Positions 42,157 through 50,639 of a DNA stretch of 64,000 bases are shown here, one piece after another. Origin of the DNA: Candidatus Latescibacterota bacterium (GTDB lineage: Bacteria > Latescibacterota > UBA2968 > UBA8231); contig JAJEIO010000048.1 of NCBI GenBank assembly GCA_022827835.1, positions 126,687 to 190,686 on the forward strand, read 5' to 3'. The notes under the pieces are model-generated. The model searched no databases and had not been told where the DNA came from. It saw nothing but the letters and a program-made list of their open reading frames with translations. Position 1 is the stretch's first letter; each line of letters opens with the position of its first letter. A program made the translations under genes and the position numbers.

Positions 42157-42966
42157 TTAGCCGTACAGTGAGTAGAAGATGAGTCCGCCGAGCAGGATGC
42201 GATAAGCGGCAAATGAGTATGTACCGTGGCGCTGAAGGAAGCGGAGTAAGAAGCCGATGGATAGGTAGCCGCTGACCGCGGCGGCGAAGATCCCCAACAC
42301 CAAACTCAGCAGCCCGGCGCTGCCTAACCCTCCTTCAAGCAGGGCGAATAGTTGGAGGAGGCCGCTGGCACCAATGGCCGGCAGGCCAAGCAGAAAGGAG
42401 AAGCGGGCGGCGTCGGCGCGCTGGAGACCGACAAAAAGTCCGCCCATAATCGTCGAGCCAGACCGCGAACATCCGGGAATCAGGGCGAGAGCTTGGCACA
42501 GGCCGATGAACTGGATCGACCAGAAGCCGAGATCCTGCATGGTGCGCTCGCGCCGCCCCACGCGTTCGGCCAGTATCAAGAACAGCGCGAGGACTATCAA
42601 GCTCGCGGCGATGAGAGGGAGTTGGCGCGCCTCTGTCTCGATAAAGTCGCGCCCCCCGAGGCCGAGCACGGCAATGGGAATGGTGCCCACGGCAATGGAC
42701 CACGCCATGCGGCAGTCGGGGCTGTGGTTGAAGTTGCGGTGCACTACCCCTTGCAGCGCGGCGACGACTAGCCTTTTGACATCGGCCGTGAAGTACGCGA
42801 ATACGGCCGCGAGCGTTCCCAGTTGGATCACCGCAGAAAACGCCGCGCCAGGATCGTCCCAGCCGAGGAAATGAGGCACTACTCGCAGGTGAGCGGTGCT
42901 ACTGATGGGCAGGAATTCGGTCAGACCTTGGACCAGGCCTAAGATGAGTGCTTGTAGCCAGTGCAT
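42157..42966 (-). CDS. uppP: Undecaprenyl-diphosphatase UppP (BacA)
   Basis: The 269-residue integral membrane enzyme has about eight helices. Catalytic motifs are QGLTEFLPISSTAHL (residues 14-28) and ALIPGCSRSGSTIMGGL near 155-170. It removes phosphate from undecaprenyl diphosphate to recycle the lipid carrier for peptidoglycan and for the polysaccharide pathway encoded at 32709-39427; over-expression gives bacitracin resistance. It is 17 bp upstream of the aldolase gene on the same strand. Confidence 0.95.
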   Translation of the reverse strand: MHWLQALILGLVQGLTEFLPISSTAHLRVVPHFLGWDDPGAAFSAVIQLGTLAAVFAYFTADVKRLVVAALQGVVHRNFNHSPDCRMAWSIAVGTIPIAVLGLGGRDFIETEARQLPLIAASLIVLALFLILAERVGRRERTMQDLGFWSIQFIGLCQALALIPGCSRSGSTIMGGLFVGLQRADAARFSFLLGLPAIGASGLLQLFALLEGGLGSAGLLSLVLGIFAAAVSGYLSIGFLLRFLQRHGTYSFAAYRILLGGLIFYSLYG

Positions 42967-43087
42967 GGAGGGATTAAGCTAACCGTCGCCGCCCGCCCCG
43001 ACAAGGACGGCGCGCCCTTGACAAAAATGCGGGCCAGTGTGCAGAATACCCCTGATTTTCACCAACAACCAACAACAAGGAGACCTC

Positions 43088-44287
43088 ATGCCCGTTACCA
43101 TTAAAGACGTCCAAACCATTCTCACCCAACCGGCCGGCTCTCGCTTGGTCATCGTCAAAATTATTACTTCGGACGACGGCCTGTACGGACTCGGTTGCGC
43201 GACCTTCACGCAGCGTTTCCACGCCGTGCATACGGCCATCGAGCAGCATTTCAAGCCCTTTCTCATTGGCCGCGATGTGGATCGCATCGAAGAAACGTGG
43301 CATATGTTGATGGTCAACGGCTATTGGCGCAATGGCCCAGTGCTCAACAACGCCATCTCTGGCGTCGATCAGGCGCTGTGGGACATCAAGGGCAAGCGGG
43401 CGGGGATGCCGGTTTATCAGCTTTTGGGAGGGAAGTGCCGCGAAGGCGCGGCGGTGTACGGCCACGCGGGCGGTGACACGCCCGAGGCGGTGGTCGATAG
43501 CATTCGCCAGTTCCAGGAGCAAGGCTATCGCTATATCCGCTGCCAGATGGGCGGGTACGGCGGCAAGGCATCGACCTTGGTCAAGCCCGAGGGTGCGCCC
43601 GAAGGCGCGTATTACAACCGCAAAGAGTACATGCTGAACCACCTGCGGATGTTTGCGCACATCCGCGCAGAACTGGGCTTTGAGGTGGAACTGCTGCACG
43701 ACATCCACGAGCGGCTGCACCCAATTGAGGCGGTGGGTTTTGCCAAGGATGTGGAGGAGTTCAAGCTGTTCTTCTTGGAGGACGCGCTCGCGCCCGAAGA
43801 TATCGAGTGGTTCCGCCACATCCGCCAGCAGTGCGCGACGCCGCAGGCTATGGGCGAGCTGTTCAACCATCCGCACGAGTGGACGCCGCTCATCGAGGGA
43901 CGGCTCATCGACTTCATGCGCATGCACGTCAGCCAGATGGGCGGAATCACGCCGGCGCGCAATGTGGCGGCTTTTGGGCAGATGTACGGGGTGCGCACGG
44001 CTTGGCACGGCCCGGGGGACACCTCGCCGGTGGGGCACGCAGCCAATCTGCACTTGGACCTGTGGGCACCTAACTTTGGGATACAGGAGTGGTGCCGGTT
44101 CGCAGAGCATGTGTACGAAATGTTTCCGGGGTTGCCCGAGGTGCGCAATGGATACATGTATCCAAGCGACGGACCGGGGTTGGGGATCGACATCGACGAG
44201 GACTTGGCGGCTAAGTATCCTTGTGAAGACCAAGTGATAGGGTGGACGCAGACGCGCTTGCCCGACGGCAGTCCGGCGCGGCCATAA
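43088..44287 (+). CDS. Enolase-superfamily sugar acid dehydratase, ManD/RspA-like
   Basis: The product has 399 residues from ATG 43088 behind AAGGAG. The ManD group pattern is strong: GLGCATFTQRFHAV near 37, YWRNGPVLNNAISGVDQALWDIKGKRAGMPVYQLLGGKCREGAAVYGHAGGDTPEAV near 80-135, metal ligand in LLHDIHERL near 200, FFLEDALAPEDIEWFRHIRQQ near 230, GELFNHPHEW near 255, and GVRTAWHGPGDTSPVGHAANLHLDL near 300. Members dehydrate D-mannonate or D-gluconate to 2-keto-3-deoxygluconate. It is followed after one base by an acetate-kinase-like gene. Confidence 0.9.
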   Translation: MPVTIKDVQTILTQPAGSRLVIVKIITSDDGLYGLGCATFTQRFHAVHTAIEQHFKPFLIGRDVDRIEETWHMLMVNGYWRNGPVLNNAISGVDQALWDIKGKRAGMPVYQLLGGKCREGAAVYGHAGGDTPEAVVDSIRQFQEQGYRYIRCQMGGYGGKASTLVKPEGAPEGAYYNRKEYMLNHLRMFAHIRAELGFEVELLHDIHERLHPIEAVGFAKDVEEFKLFFLEDALAPEDIEWFRHIRQQCATPQAMGELFNHPHEWTPLIEGRLIDFMRMHVSQMGGITPARNVAAFGQMYGVRTAWHGPGDTSPVGHAANLHLDLWAPNFGIQEWCRFAEHVYEMFPGLPEVRNGYMYPSDGPGLGIDIDEDLAAKYPCEDQVIGWTQTRLPDGSPARP

Positions 44288-44288
44288 G

Positions 44289-45473
44289 ATGAAAATCCTA
44301 GTTTCCAATCTCGGCAGCACCTCGTTTAAGTACAAGGTCTTTGCCATGCCCGAGGAAGTGGTTTTGGCGCGGGGCGGCATGGATCGGATTGGGGGCCAGG
44401 GATCGGTGCATACCTTCCAGATCGGTGGGGCCGACGAGATTGAGCAGGCCGTGGATCTGCCCGACCACGCCAGCGCGATTGACGAGGCCCTTGCGCGCTT
44501 GGCCGAGGGTGGGGTGTTGGCTTCGGTGGAGGAGTTGGACGCCGTGGGGTTTAAGGCTGTCCACGCGCGCGCTATTTCCGGGGTGGTCGAACTCGACGAG
44601 GATGTGGTGGGGCGGATGGAGGACTTTTATCCGCTGGCTCCGGCGCACAATCCCGCTTATGTGGCGGCGATCCGGCAGTTTGCGCGGGTGGCTCCCAAGG
44701 CGCGGCGGGTCGGGTGCTTTGAGACGGCGTTCCACGGCGCAATGCCGCAGCGGCGCAAAATGTACGCCGTGCCCTACGCTTGGTATGAACAGTACGGCAT
44801 TCAGCGCTATGGCTTCCACGGGGCCAGCCACCGCTACGCCGCAGAGAAGGTAGTGGAACTGGCAGGGCGTGCCGATCTCAAACACGTCAATATGCACTTG
44901 GGCGGGTCCTCGTCGCTGTGCGCGGTAAAGGACGGAGTCTCGCAGGGGGCGTCGCACGGACTCAGCCCGCAGAGTGGCCTGCCGCAGAACAATCGCATCG
45001 GCGACTTGGATCCGTATGCGCTGGACTTGGTTATGCGCAACGAAGGCCGACCGTGGGACGAGGTGTTGGCGCAGTGCGCTAACGAGGGCGGCCTTGTGGG
45101 GCTTTGCGGGTACAGCGATATGCGCGACATTGAAGCGGGTGCGGAAAGCGGGGACGAGCGCTGTGCTTTGGCCATAGACGTGTTGGCGACGTCGGCGCGC
45201 GATTGGCTGGGGGCTTTTGTGGTGGAGATGGGTGGACTGGACGCGATCAGCTTTACCGGCGGTATTGGCGAGTACTCGGCTGCCGTGCGCGGCCAGATTC
45301 TGCGCGACTTGGAATTTCTGGGGGTGGTGATGGATGCGGCTAAAAATGGGAGCGTTCGGGGCGAGGGCAGCCTGCACGCTGAGTCGAGCCGAGTGTCTAT
45401 TTACGTGCTGCGCACCGACGAGGAATTAGTGGTGGCGCGGCAGACGTGGGAGTTTTTGAGAGCTATCCCCTAG
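44289..45473 (+). CDS. Acetate/propionate kinase family protein with altered catalytic residues
   Basis: The 394-residue protein follows the ASKHA acetate kinase plan: VSNLGSTSFKYKVF at the start, LAPAHNPAYVAAI, YGIQRYGFHGASHRYAAE, VNMHLGGSSSLCAV, IGDLDPYALDLV, ISFTGGIGEYSAAVRGQIL. Several sites differ from true AckA: H-R-V-V-H-G-G is FKAVHAR (Arg to Lys at 89), F-D-T-A-F is FETAF (Asp to Glu at 145), and the usual M-G-T-R is QNNR (Arg 236 kept). It probably phosphorylates another carboxylic acid, or is a kinase of the neighbouring ManD pathway. Translational spacing to ManD is one base. Confidence 0.82.
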   Translation: MKILVSNLGSTSFKYKVFAMPEEVVLARGGMDRIGGQGSVHTFQIGGADEIEQAVDLPDHASAIDEALARLAEGGVLASVEELDAVGFKAVHARAISGVVELDEDVVGRMEDFYPLAPAHNPAYVAAIRQFARVAPKARRVGCFETAFHGAMPQRRKMYAVPYAWYEQYGIQRYGFHGASHRYAAEKVVELAGRADLKHVNMHLGGSSSLCAVKDGVSQGASHGLSPQSGLPQNNRIGDLDPYALDLVMRNEGRPWDEVLAQCANEGGLVGLCGYSDMRDIEAGAESGDERCALAIDVLATSARDWLGAFVVEMGGLDAISFTGGIGEYSAAVRGQILRDLEFLGVVMDAAKNGSVRGEGSLHAESSRVSIYVLRTDEELVVARQTWEFLRAIP

Positions 45474-45633
45474 CCTCCGTTCTATGAGGGAGATGCAGGT
45501 GCGGTTAGGCGGTATTATTAGAGCGGCCTACTGGCTGGGCATGGCTATGTACCGCAATATCTGCGCCGGTACTAACCGCGCTGCGCTTTTGTTGACAACC
45601 CCGACTTGACAAGACTTACTCTTTCCAGCAAAT

Positions 45634-45670
45634 TTGTTGGCAACAATATCGTTGGCAACAGTATTGTTGG
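45634..45670. promoter_or_regulatory. Operator-like repeat cluster before the ATPase pair
   Basis: Two 15-bp direct units (45636-45650 and 45651-45665, GTTGGCAACARTATY) and part of a third are present. Within them TTGTTG-G-CAACAA (45634-45646) is a perfect palindrome, and AACAATA (45642-45648) pairs with TATTGTT (45662-45668). The cluster ends 16 bp before the ATG at 45687. TTGACA hexamers at 45592 and 45606 lie upstream, without a good -10. If translation began at TTG 45606 the repeats would encode VGNNI-VGNSI-VGKRD. Confidence 0.5.
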
Positions 45671-45686
45671 GAAAAGAGATGTAATC

Positions 45687-46946
45687 ATGATGCTCAGGAA
45701 GGCAGGGGGGAATTGGGTCGATGGGGATCAATTCTTTGACCGGGATGCCGAACTCGAAGCTCTCACCGAGCGGGTAAAAGACGGAACCCATACGCTACTG
45801 ACCGCGCAACGGCGGATGGGCAAGACGAGCTTGGTTCGGGAGTTACTGCGTCGCCTCAAGAGCGAGGGGTGCTTCGAGACGATCTTTGTTGATCTGGAGG
45901 GTGCTCGTACTCCAGCAGACGCCATCGCCGAGATCGGGGTTCGGTCAAAGTCGGTGCAGGGCGTGCAGCACAAGCTCAAATCTTGGCTCGCCAACACTCT
46001 ACGCGAAGCCGTCGATCGAGTCGATACGCTAGCCGTTTCCGAGGTACAGGTGAAGTTGCGCGCCGGAATCGACGCTGGAAACTGGCAGCAAAAGGGCGAC
46101 GAGGTCTTCGCGGCCTTGGCCGGTAATGGCCAGCCGGTAGTGCTCGCTATCGACGAGTTGCCGATTCTCGTCAATCGCCTGCTCAAGGGGGACGACTACT
46201 TCATTACGTCAGAGCGAAAGCAGGCAGTGGACGAGTTCCTGAGTTGGCTGCGCAAGAACGGCCAAGAATATCGAGGCCGGGTCTGCCTGATTCTCTCCGG
46301 TAGCGTGAGCTTGGAGCCGATCCTGCAACAGGCTGGACTCAGCGCCCACGCGAACATCTTTTCTCCTTTCGATCTAAAGCCTTGGGATGATGAGACTGCC
46401 ACCGCCTGTTTCATGGCGCTGGCGGCGACCTATGACCTCGATTTCTCTCCCGACATTTGCAAGAACATGTGCCGCCGGCTGCGGTGTCAAATTCCCCATC
46501 ACGTGCAGCAGTTCTTCGATAATCTCCACGAACATCTGCGTCGGGCTGACCGGCGGGAAGCCTCGCTAGAAGATGTAGATCGCGTGTACACTACCGAGAT
46601 GCTGGGTGTTCGGGGTCAGATGGATCTAGAACACTACGAGAGCCGATTGCGAATGGTTCTCGGGGACAAAAGTTACCCGGCCGCCTTAGATATATTGACC
46701 GAGGCCGCAGTCAATGACGGACTGCTGCATAGCGATGCTATCAATCAATATTATGAGTACTTACAAGCTGAATCCGACCCGGTCTCGATCAAGGACATTC
46801 TCAGTGTACTCGAACATGACGGCTATCTGGCAAGACAAGGGGACAACTACCGGTTCATATCGGGCCTACTCGAAGCTTGGTGGCGTGCCCGGCACGCCCG
46901 GCACTTCGTCCCCATAGCCTGCCGCCAAGCCAAAACGAGGGGCTGA
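45687..46946 (+). CDS. AAA ATPase, first of the paired ATPase module
   Basis: The product has 419 residues from ATG 45687. After FFDRDAELEALTERV (the usual N-terminal strap) comes Walker A LLTAQRRMGKTSLV (Lys 47), Walker B VVLAIDELPILVNRLL near 155, and a sensor LILSGSVSLEPILQQAGL near 215. This is the archaeal-type ATPase/AAA_16-like group. The C-terminal third has winged-helix features (EAAVNDGLLHSDAINQYYEYLQAESDPVSIKDILSVLEHDGYLARQGDNYRFI). No nuclease, membrane or other effector motif is seen. The stop is nine bases before the second ATPase, so the two form an operon. Confidence 0.8.
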   Translation: MMLRKAGGNWVDGDQFFDRDAELEALTERVKDGTHTLLTAQRRMGKTSLVRELLRRLKSEGCFETIFVDLEGARTPADAIAEIGVRSKSVQGVQHKLKSWLANTLREAVDRVDTLAVSEVQVKLRAGIDAGNWQQKGDEVFAALAGNGQPVVLAIDELPILVNRLLKGDDYFITSERKQAVDEFLSWLRKNGQEYRGRVCLILSGSVSLEPILQQAGLSAHANIFSPFDLKPWDDETATACFMALAATYDLDFSPDICKNMCRRLRCQIPHHVQQFFDNLHEHLRRADRREASLEDVDRVYTTEMLGVRGQMDLEHYESRLRMVLGDKSYPAALDILTEAAVNDGLLHSDAINQYYEYLQAESDPVSIKDILSVLEHDGYLARQGDNYRFISGLLEAWWRARHARHFVPIACRQAKTRG

Positions 46947-46955
46947 GCGATAGCC

Positions 46956-49628
46956 ATGACCATTAGAAAGTCCAACCCAGGGTTTCTCACCGACGACGAA
47001 TTGGTATCCTCGTTCTGTGTTCGGACGGGCGAGTTCGAATCAATTGTCGAGATGCTGCGCGAATGTACAGGAAGCGCCAACCCGCATCAGATCGTGATCG
47101 GCCCGCGCGGCAGTGGGAAAACGAGCCTGCTGCTGCGCGTCGCAGTCGAAGTGCGCCGAGATGCCGAATTGCGGTCTGGCTTCTTTCCGATCGTCTTTGC
47201 CGAGGAGAGCTACGAAGTCGCTACCGCCGGGGAATTCTGGCTGGAATGTCTGTCTCGCTTGGCCACCCAGGTGCCTCACAAGGAAGACGCTCCCGATCTG
47301 CTCCGAACGTACGAAGACCTATACGCGATTCAGGACGATCAGACTCTTGCCGAAAGCTGTCTCGGTGCTTTGCTCGACTTCTCGGACCGGGAGGGCAAGC
47401 GGCTCGTGCTGATGGTCGAGAATTTGAACATGATGTTCAGGGATATGGCGGATCCGGACGCAGGCTGGCGGCTGCGCAAGATCCTTCAGACCGAACCGCG
47501 AATTATTCTGATCGCCAGCGCGACCAGCCGCTTCGACGAGATTGACCGCCCGGACCACGCCTTATACGACCTGTTCCGAATACTGCTGCTGCGCCCACTC
47601 AACACCAACGAATGCGCCGTGCTGTGGGAAGCGGTGTCTGGCAAATGCCCTCCGCCCGAGACCATTCGATCGCTGGAGATTCTCACCGGCGGTAGCCCGC
47701 GTCTGATCGCCATCGTAGCTCGCTTCGATGCGGTGCAATCCTTTCGCGAACTCATGGCCGAACTACTCGATCTCGTCGATGACCATACGGAGTACTTCAA
47801 GGGCCATATCGAATCACTCCCAGCGCAGGAGCGGCGAGTCTATCTCGTGCTCGCCGACCTGTGGAAGCCAGCGACTACGAGGGAGATCGCGGCCCGCGCT
47901 CGGCTGGAGACGAGTAAGTGCAGTGCCCAACTCACCCGCCTCATCGAACGGGGCGTCGTTCAGGTCTCGGGTGGTACTGCTCGGCGCAAACAGTATTACC
48001 TGACCGAGCGTCTCTACAACATCTATTACTTGCTGCGGCGCTCCCGCGGACAGGATTCCCTGATTCAGGCACTTATTCAATTCATGGAGTCGTACTACTC
48101 TGGAACTGAACTGAAGGATATCGGTGTTCACATCGCCCGCGAGGCAGGAAGTTTCGGCGGGGAGATGAAATCGCTGGCCCAGATCGCACTCGCGCAGATG
48201 ATAAGGTTGCCGGTACTGGCCGAGCATCGCGAAGAGCTGCTTGCAATTACTCCCGAAGATTTCACGGAGGTTTTTGAGCAGGGTTCTGTACCTTCCAATG
48301 TGGAGAGCAAGACGTCGGTCGGTGTAGAACCGCATCTCCGTCAGGGAGACCAAAATAGCGAGGATACGAACGAACAGGCTGAGTTTTTGGCCGCGAAGGA
48401 GATCTTCGATAAAGCGGTTGCTCTGAAGGATCAGAATCGGCTGGAGGAAGCGCTGACTGCCTATGATGAAGTAGTGCGCCGATTCGGCGATAGTGAGACG
48501 CTGACTCTTCTCAAATCGGTTGCGACAGCTCTTGTCTCCAAAGGGGCCATACTCGGTGTGTTGAACCGGCCGAAGGAAGCGCTGGCCGCCTTCGGCGAGG
48601 TGGTGCGTCGGTTCGGCGACAGCGATGAGCCGGTCCTTCTTGAACCAGTTGCACAGGCCCTCGCTGGCAAAGGGCATGCACTCAGCGACCTAAATCGGCT
48701 GGAGGAAGCACTGACTGTCTATGATGAAGTGGTGTGTCGATTCGGCGACAGCGATGAGCCGGTCCTCCTCAAGTCGGTTGCGACAGCTCTTGTCTCCAAA
48801 GGGGTCATGCTCGGTGTGTCGAATCGTCGGGAGGAAGCGCTGACCACCTTCGACGAGGTGGTACGTCGGTTTGGCGACAGCGATGAGCCGGTCCTTCTCA
48901 AATTGATTGCGACAGCTCTCGTCTTCAAAGGGAACACACTCGACGACTTAGACCGGCTGGAGGAAGCGCTGGCCGCCTATGACGAGGTAGTGAACCGATT
49001 TGACGACAGTGATGTGCCAGACCTGCTCGAATCAGTTGCAAAGGCACTTGTCAGAAAAGGGTTCACACTCAGCGTCCTGAACCGGCCGGAGGACGCGCTA
49101 GCCTCCTTCGACGAGGTGGTGCGCCGATTCGGAGATAGAGAATCTCCTGCGTTTCGTAGGGCGACAGAGTACGCGCTTCTTATAAAAGCGGATCTTGAGT
49201 TGAAGTATCGGCGGTACGAAGTCGCCATTGAGGCGGCAGGTCGGCTACTTGATATATGCCACATGGAATCGTCGGAGAATCGATGCTCGGCTCACCTAAT
49301 CAGGGCAAAGGCGACTCTTGCAAGCGGGGACTTATCCACGAGCGAGCGAGACATCACGGCGGTCTTGACGATTCTCCCATATCTCGACTCTCTTTCGAAG
49401 GGGGGTCTTGAAGTGCTGATGATGTTCAGCATCAAGGTCGGGCCAGAGCGCATGGTCGAGCTTATTCAGGCGTCGCCGTCGGCAAATCTTCTGTTGCCGC
49501 TTACGACGGCTTTGGAGCAGGAACTCGGTCGCGAGCCCCGGGTGGCGCTTGAGGTCATGGAAGTTGCTGAAGACATCCGGCGGGATCTGGCGAAACTGAG
49601 GGAAACGCAGAGTGATGGCGTCAAGTAA
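46956..49628 (+). CDS. STAND-like ATPase with winged helix and 43-residue TPR repeats
   Basis: The 890-residue protein has three parts. Residues 1-270: NTPase, with VIGPRGSGKTSLLLRV (Walker A, Lys about 55), a Walker B-like LVLMVENLNMMF where Asp is replaced by Glu-Asn, and ILIASATSRF. Residues about 290-370: winged helix (ATTREIAARARLETSKCSAQLTRLIERGVVQVSGG, QYYLTERLYNIYYLL). Residues about 490-750: six TPR-like units of exactly 43 residues (ALTAYDEVVRRFGDS...LLKSVATALVSKG), followed by diverged TPRs. NTPase-wHTH-repeat order is that of STAND signal proteins. Ligand and effector are unknown. Confidence 0.8.
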   Translation: MTIRKSNPGFLTDDELVSSFCVRTGEFESIVEMLRECTGSANPHQIVIGPRGSGKTSLLLRVAVEVRRDAELRSGFFPIVFAEESYEVATAGEFWLECLSRLATQVPHKEDAPDLLRTYEDLYAIQDDQTLAESCLGALLDFSDREGKRLVLMVENLNMMFRDMADPDAGWRLRKILQTEPRIILIASATSRFDEIDRPDHALYDLFRILLLRPLNTNECAVLWEAVSGKCPPPETIRSLEILTGGSPRLIAIVARFDAVQSFRELMAELLDLVDDHTEYFKGHIESLPAQERRVYLVLADLWKPATTREIAARARLETSKCSAQLTRLIERGVVQVSGGTARRKQYYLTERLYNIYYLLRRSRGQDSLIQALIQFMESYYSGTELKDIGVHIAREAGSFGGEMKSLAQIALAQMIRLPVLAEHREELLAITPEDFTEVFEQGSVPSNVESKTSVGVEPHLRQGDQNSEDTNEQAEFLAAKEIFDKAVALKDQNRLEEALTAYDEVVRRFGDSETLTLLKSVATALVSKGAILGVLNRPKEALAAFGEVVRRFGDSDEPVLLEPVAQALAGKGHALSDLNRLEEALTVYDEVVCRFGDSDEPVLLKSVATALVSKGVMLGVSNRREEALTTFDEVVRRFGDSDEPVLLKLIATALVFKGNTLDDLDRLEEALAAYDEVVNRFDDSDVPDLLESVAKALVRKGFTLSVLNRPEDALASFDEVVRRFGDRESPAFRRATEYALLIKADLELKYRRYEVAIEAAGRLLDICHMESSENRCSAHLIRAKATLASGDLSTSERDITAVLTILPYLDSLSKGGLEVLMMFSIKVGPERMVELIQASPSANLLLPLTTALEQELGREPRVALEVMEVAEDIRRDLAKLRETQSDGVK
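48432..49205 (+). repeat. Six in-frame 129-bp tandem repeats (TPR units)
   Basis: Units start at 48432, 48561, 48690, 48819, 48948 and 49077. The segment GGCGACAGCGATGAGCCGGT recurs exactly at 129-bp spacing in the second to fourth units (48615, 48744, 48873). First and last units are more diverged. Near-identity in DNA as well as protein points to recent unequal crossing-over or gene conversion. Confidence 0.85.
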
Positions 49629-49811
49629 CTAGGACGAAGGAAGTGCGCTTGTAAAGGTAGCCGCGAATTGGAAAGTCCACTTCCGGCTTTGTCGAATACC
49701 GCGTTCTGTAGGCGACATCACGGTGCGCGACCGCAATTGAGCTGTAGCTGCTGATAGCTGCGCTGAGTATTACATAACAACAACGATAGAATCCTATGGA
49801 GGAGTAACCCT

Positions 49812-50534
49812 ATGTTTGGAACCATTCGCAATCCGTCCGGCGAAGTGCTGGACTACACGTTTCACGTCGGCACGGAAGGATCGCGGCACATCGCCGTCTT
49901 AGGGCACGGCGTGACCGGCAACAAGGACCGCCCCTTTGTCGTAGCGCTCGCCGAGGGGCTGGCGGCCGCTGGCATTCACGCGATGCGCTTTTCCTTTGCC
50001 GGCAATGGCGAGTCCGAAGGCCGCTTTGCCGACGCGACGATCTCCAAAGAAGTAGAAGACCTCGGCACGGTGCTCAGCGCCTTGGACGGCTACTCGGTCT
50101 GCTATGTCGGCCACAGCATGGGGGGAGCAGTCGGCGTCTTGCGCGCCAGCCGCGACGAGCGTATCGGCCTGCTCGTCTCCTTGGCGGGCATGGTGCATAC
50201 GCACGCCTTTGCCGAGCGCGAGTTTGGCGAGGAGGTGCCCGATGAAGGCTGCATGTGGGACGAGCCTGACTGCCCACTGTCGCAAGCCTACATGGACGAC
50301 ATGACCCAAATCGACACTGTGGTGCGACGTGGGGCCGAGATTGTAGTGCCTTGGCTGTTGGTACACGGCAGCGAGGACGACGTGGTGCCGATTGATGACT
50401 CGCACGACATCCTCGCACGAGCCAGAGACAATGCCGAGTTCGTCGTCATTGACGGAGCCGATCACGTCTTTAGCGAGCACGCGCAGGTCATGATCGAAAA
50501 AGTCGTCGGTTGGGTACAAGGGCAGTGGGCATAA
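49812..50534 (+). CDS. Alpha/beta hydrolase
   Basis: The product has 240 residues, starting behind GGAGGAG. The hydrolase fold is seen in order: AVLGHGVTGNKDRPFVVALAEGLAAAGIHAMRFSFAGNGESEG (oxyanion region H-G), the nucleophile elbow YVGHSMGGAVG (Ser about 98), the acid in LLVHGSEDDVVPIDDSH near 185, and His in DGADHVFSEH near 217. Similar to dienelactone hydrolase/S33 aminopeptidase types. Substrate unknown; no signal peptide. Confidence 0.88.
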   Translation: MFGTIRNPSGEVLDYTFHVGTEGSRHIAVLGHGVTGNKDRPFVVALAEGLAAAGIHAMRFSFAGNGESEGRFADATISKEVEDLGTVLSALDGYSVCYVGHSMGGAVGVLRASRDERIGLLVSLAGMVHTHAFAEREFGEEVPDEGCMWDEPDCPLSQAYMDDMTQIDTVVRRGAEIVVPWLLVHGSEDDVVPIDDSHDILARARDNAEFVVIDGADHVFSEHAQVMIEKVVGWVQGQWA

Positions 50535-50639
50535 GCATCCTCGCCGATCGCAGCCTACCAGAGACCGCGCGTTCCTCCTATCTTTAGAGGAGGAAACCCG
50601 GCAATCCCGCCGGCCATGCGCGTTCTGCCTAGCTAAGCC

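Noticed and set aside
45606-45686. N-terminal extension of the first ATPase from TTG 45606, adding VGNNI-VGNSI-VGKRD
   Set aside because: The extension is made of operator-like repeats, and ATG 45687 gives the usual N-terminus of the family.
48432-49205. CRISPR-like array
   Set aside because: The 129-bp periodicity is in frame, without spacers, and encodes TPR-like units.
49629-49811. Possible attachment site or tRNA remnant after the ATPase module
   Set aside because: No tRNA-like clover or repeat shared with the module's other edge could be found.
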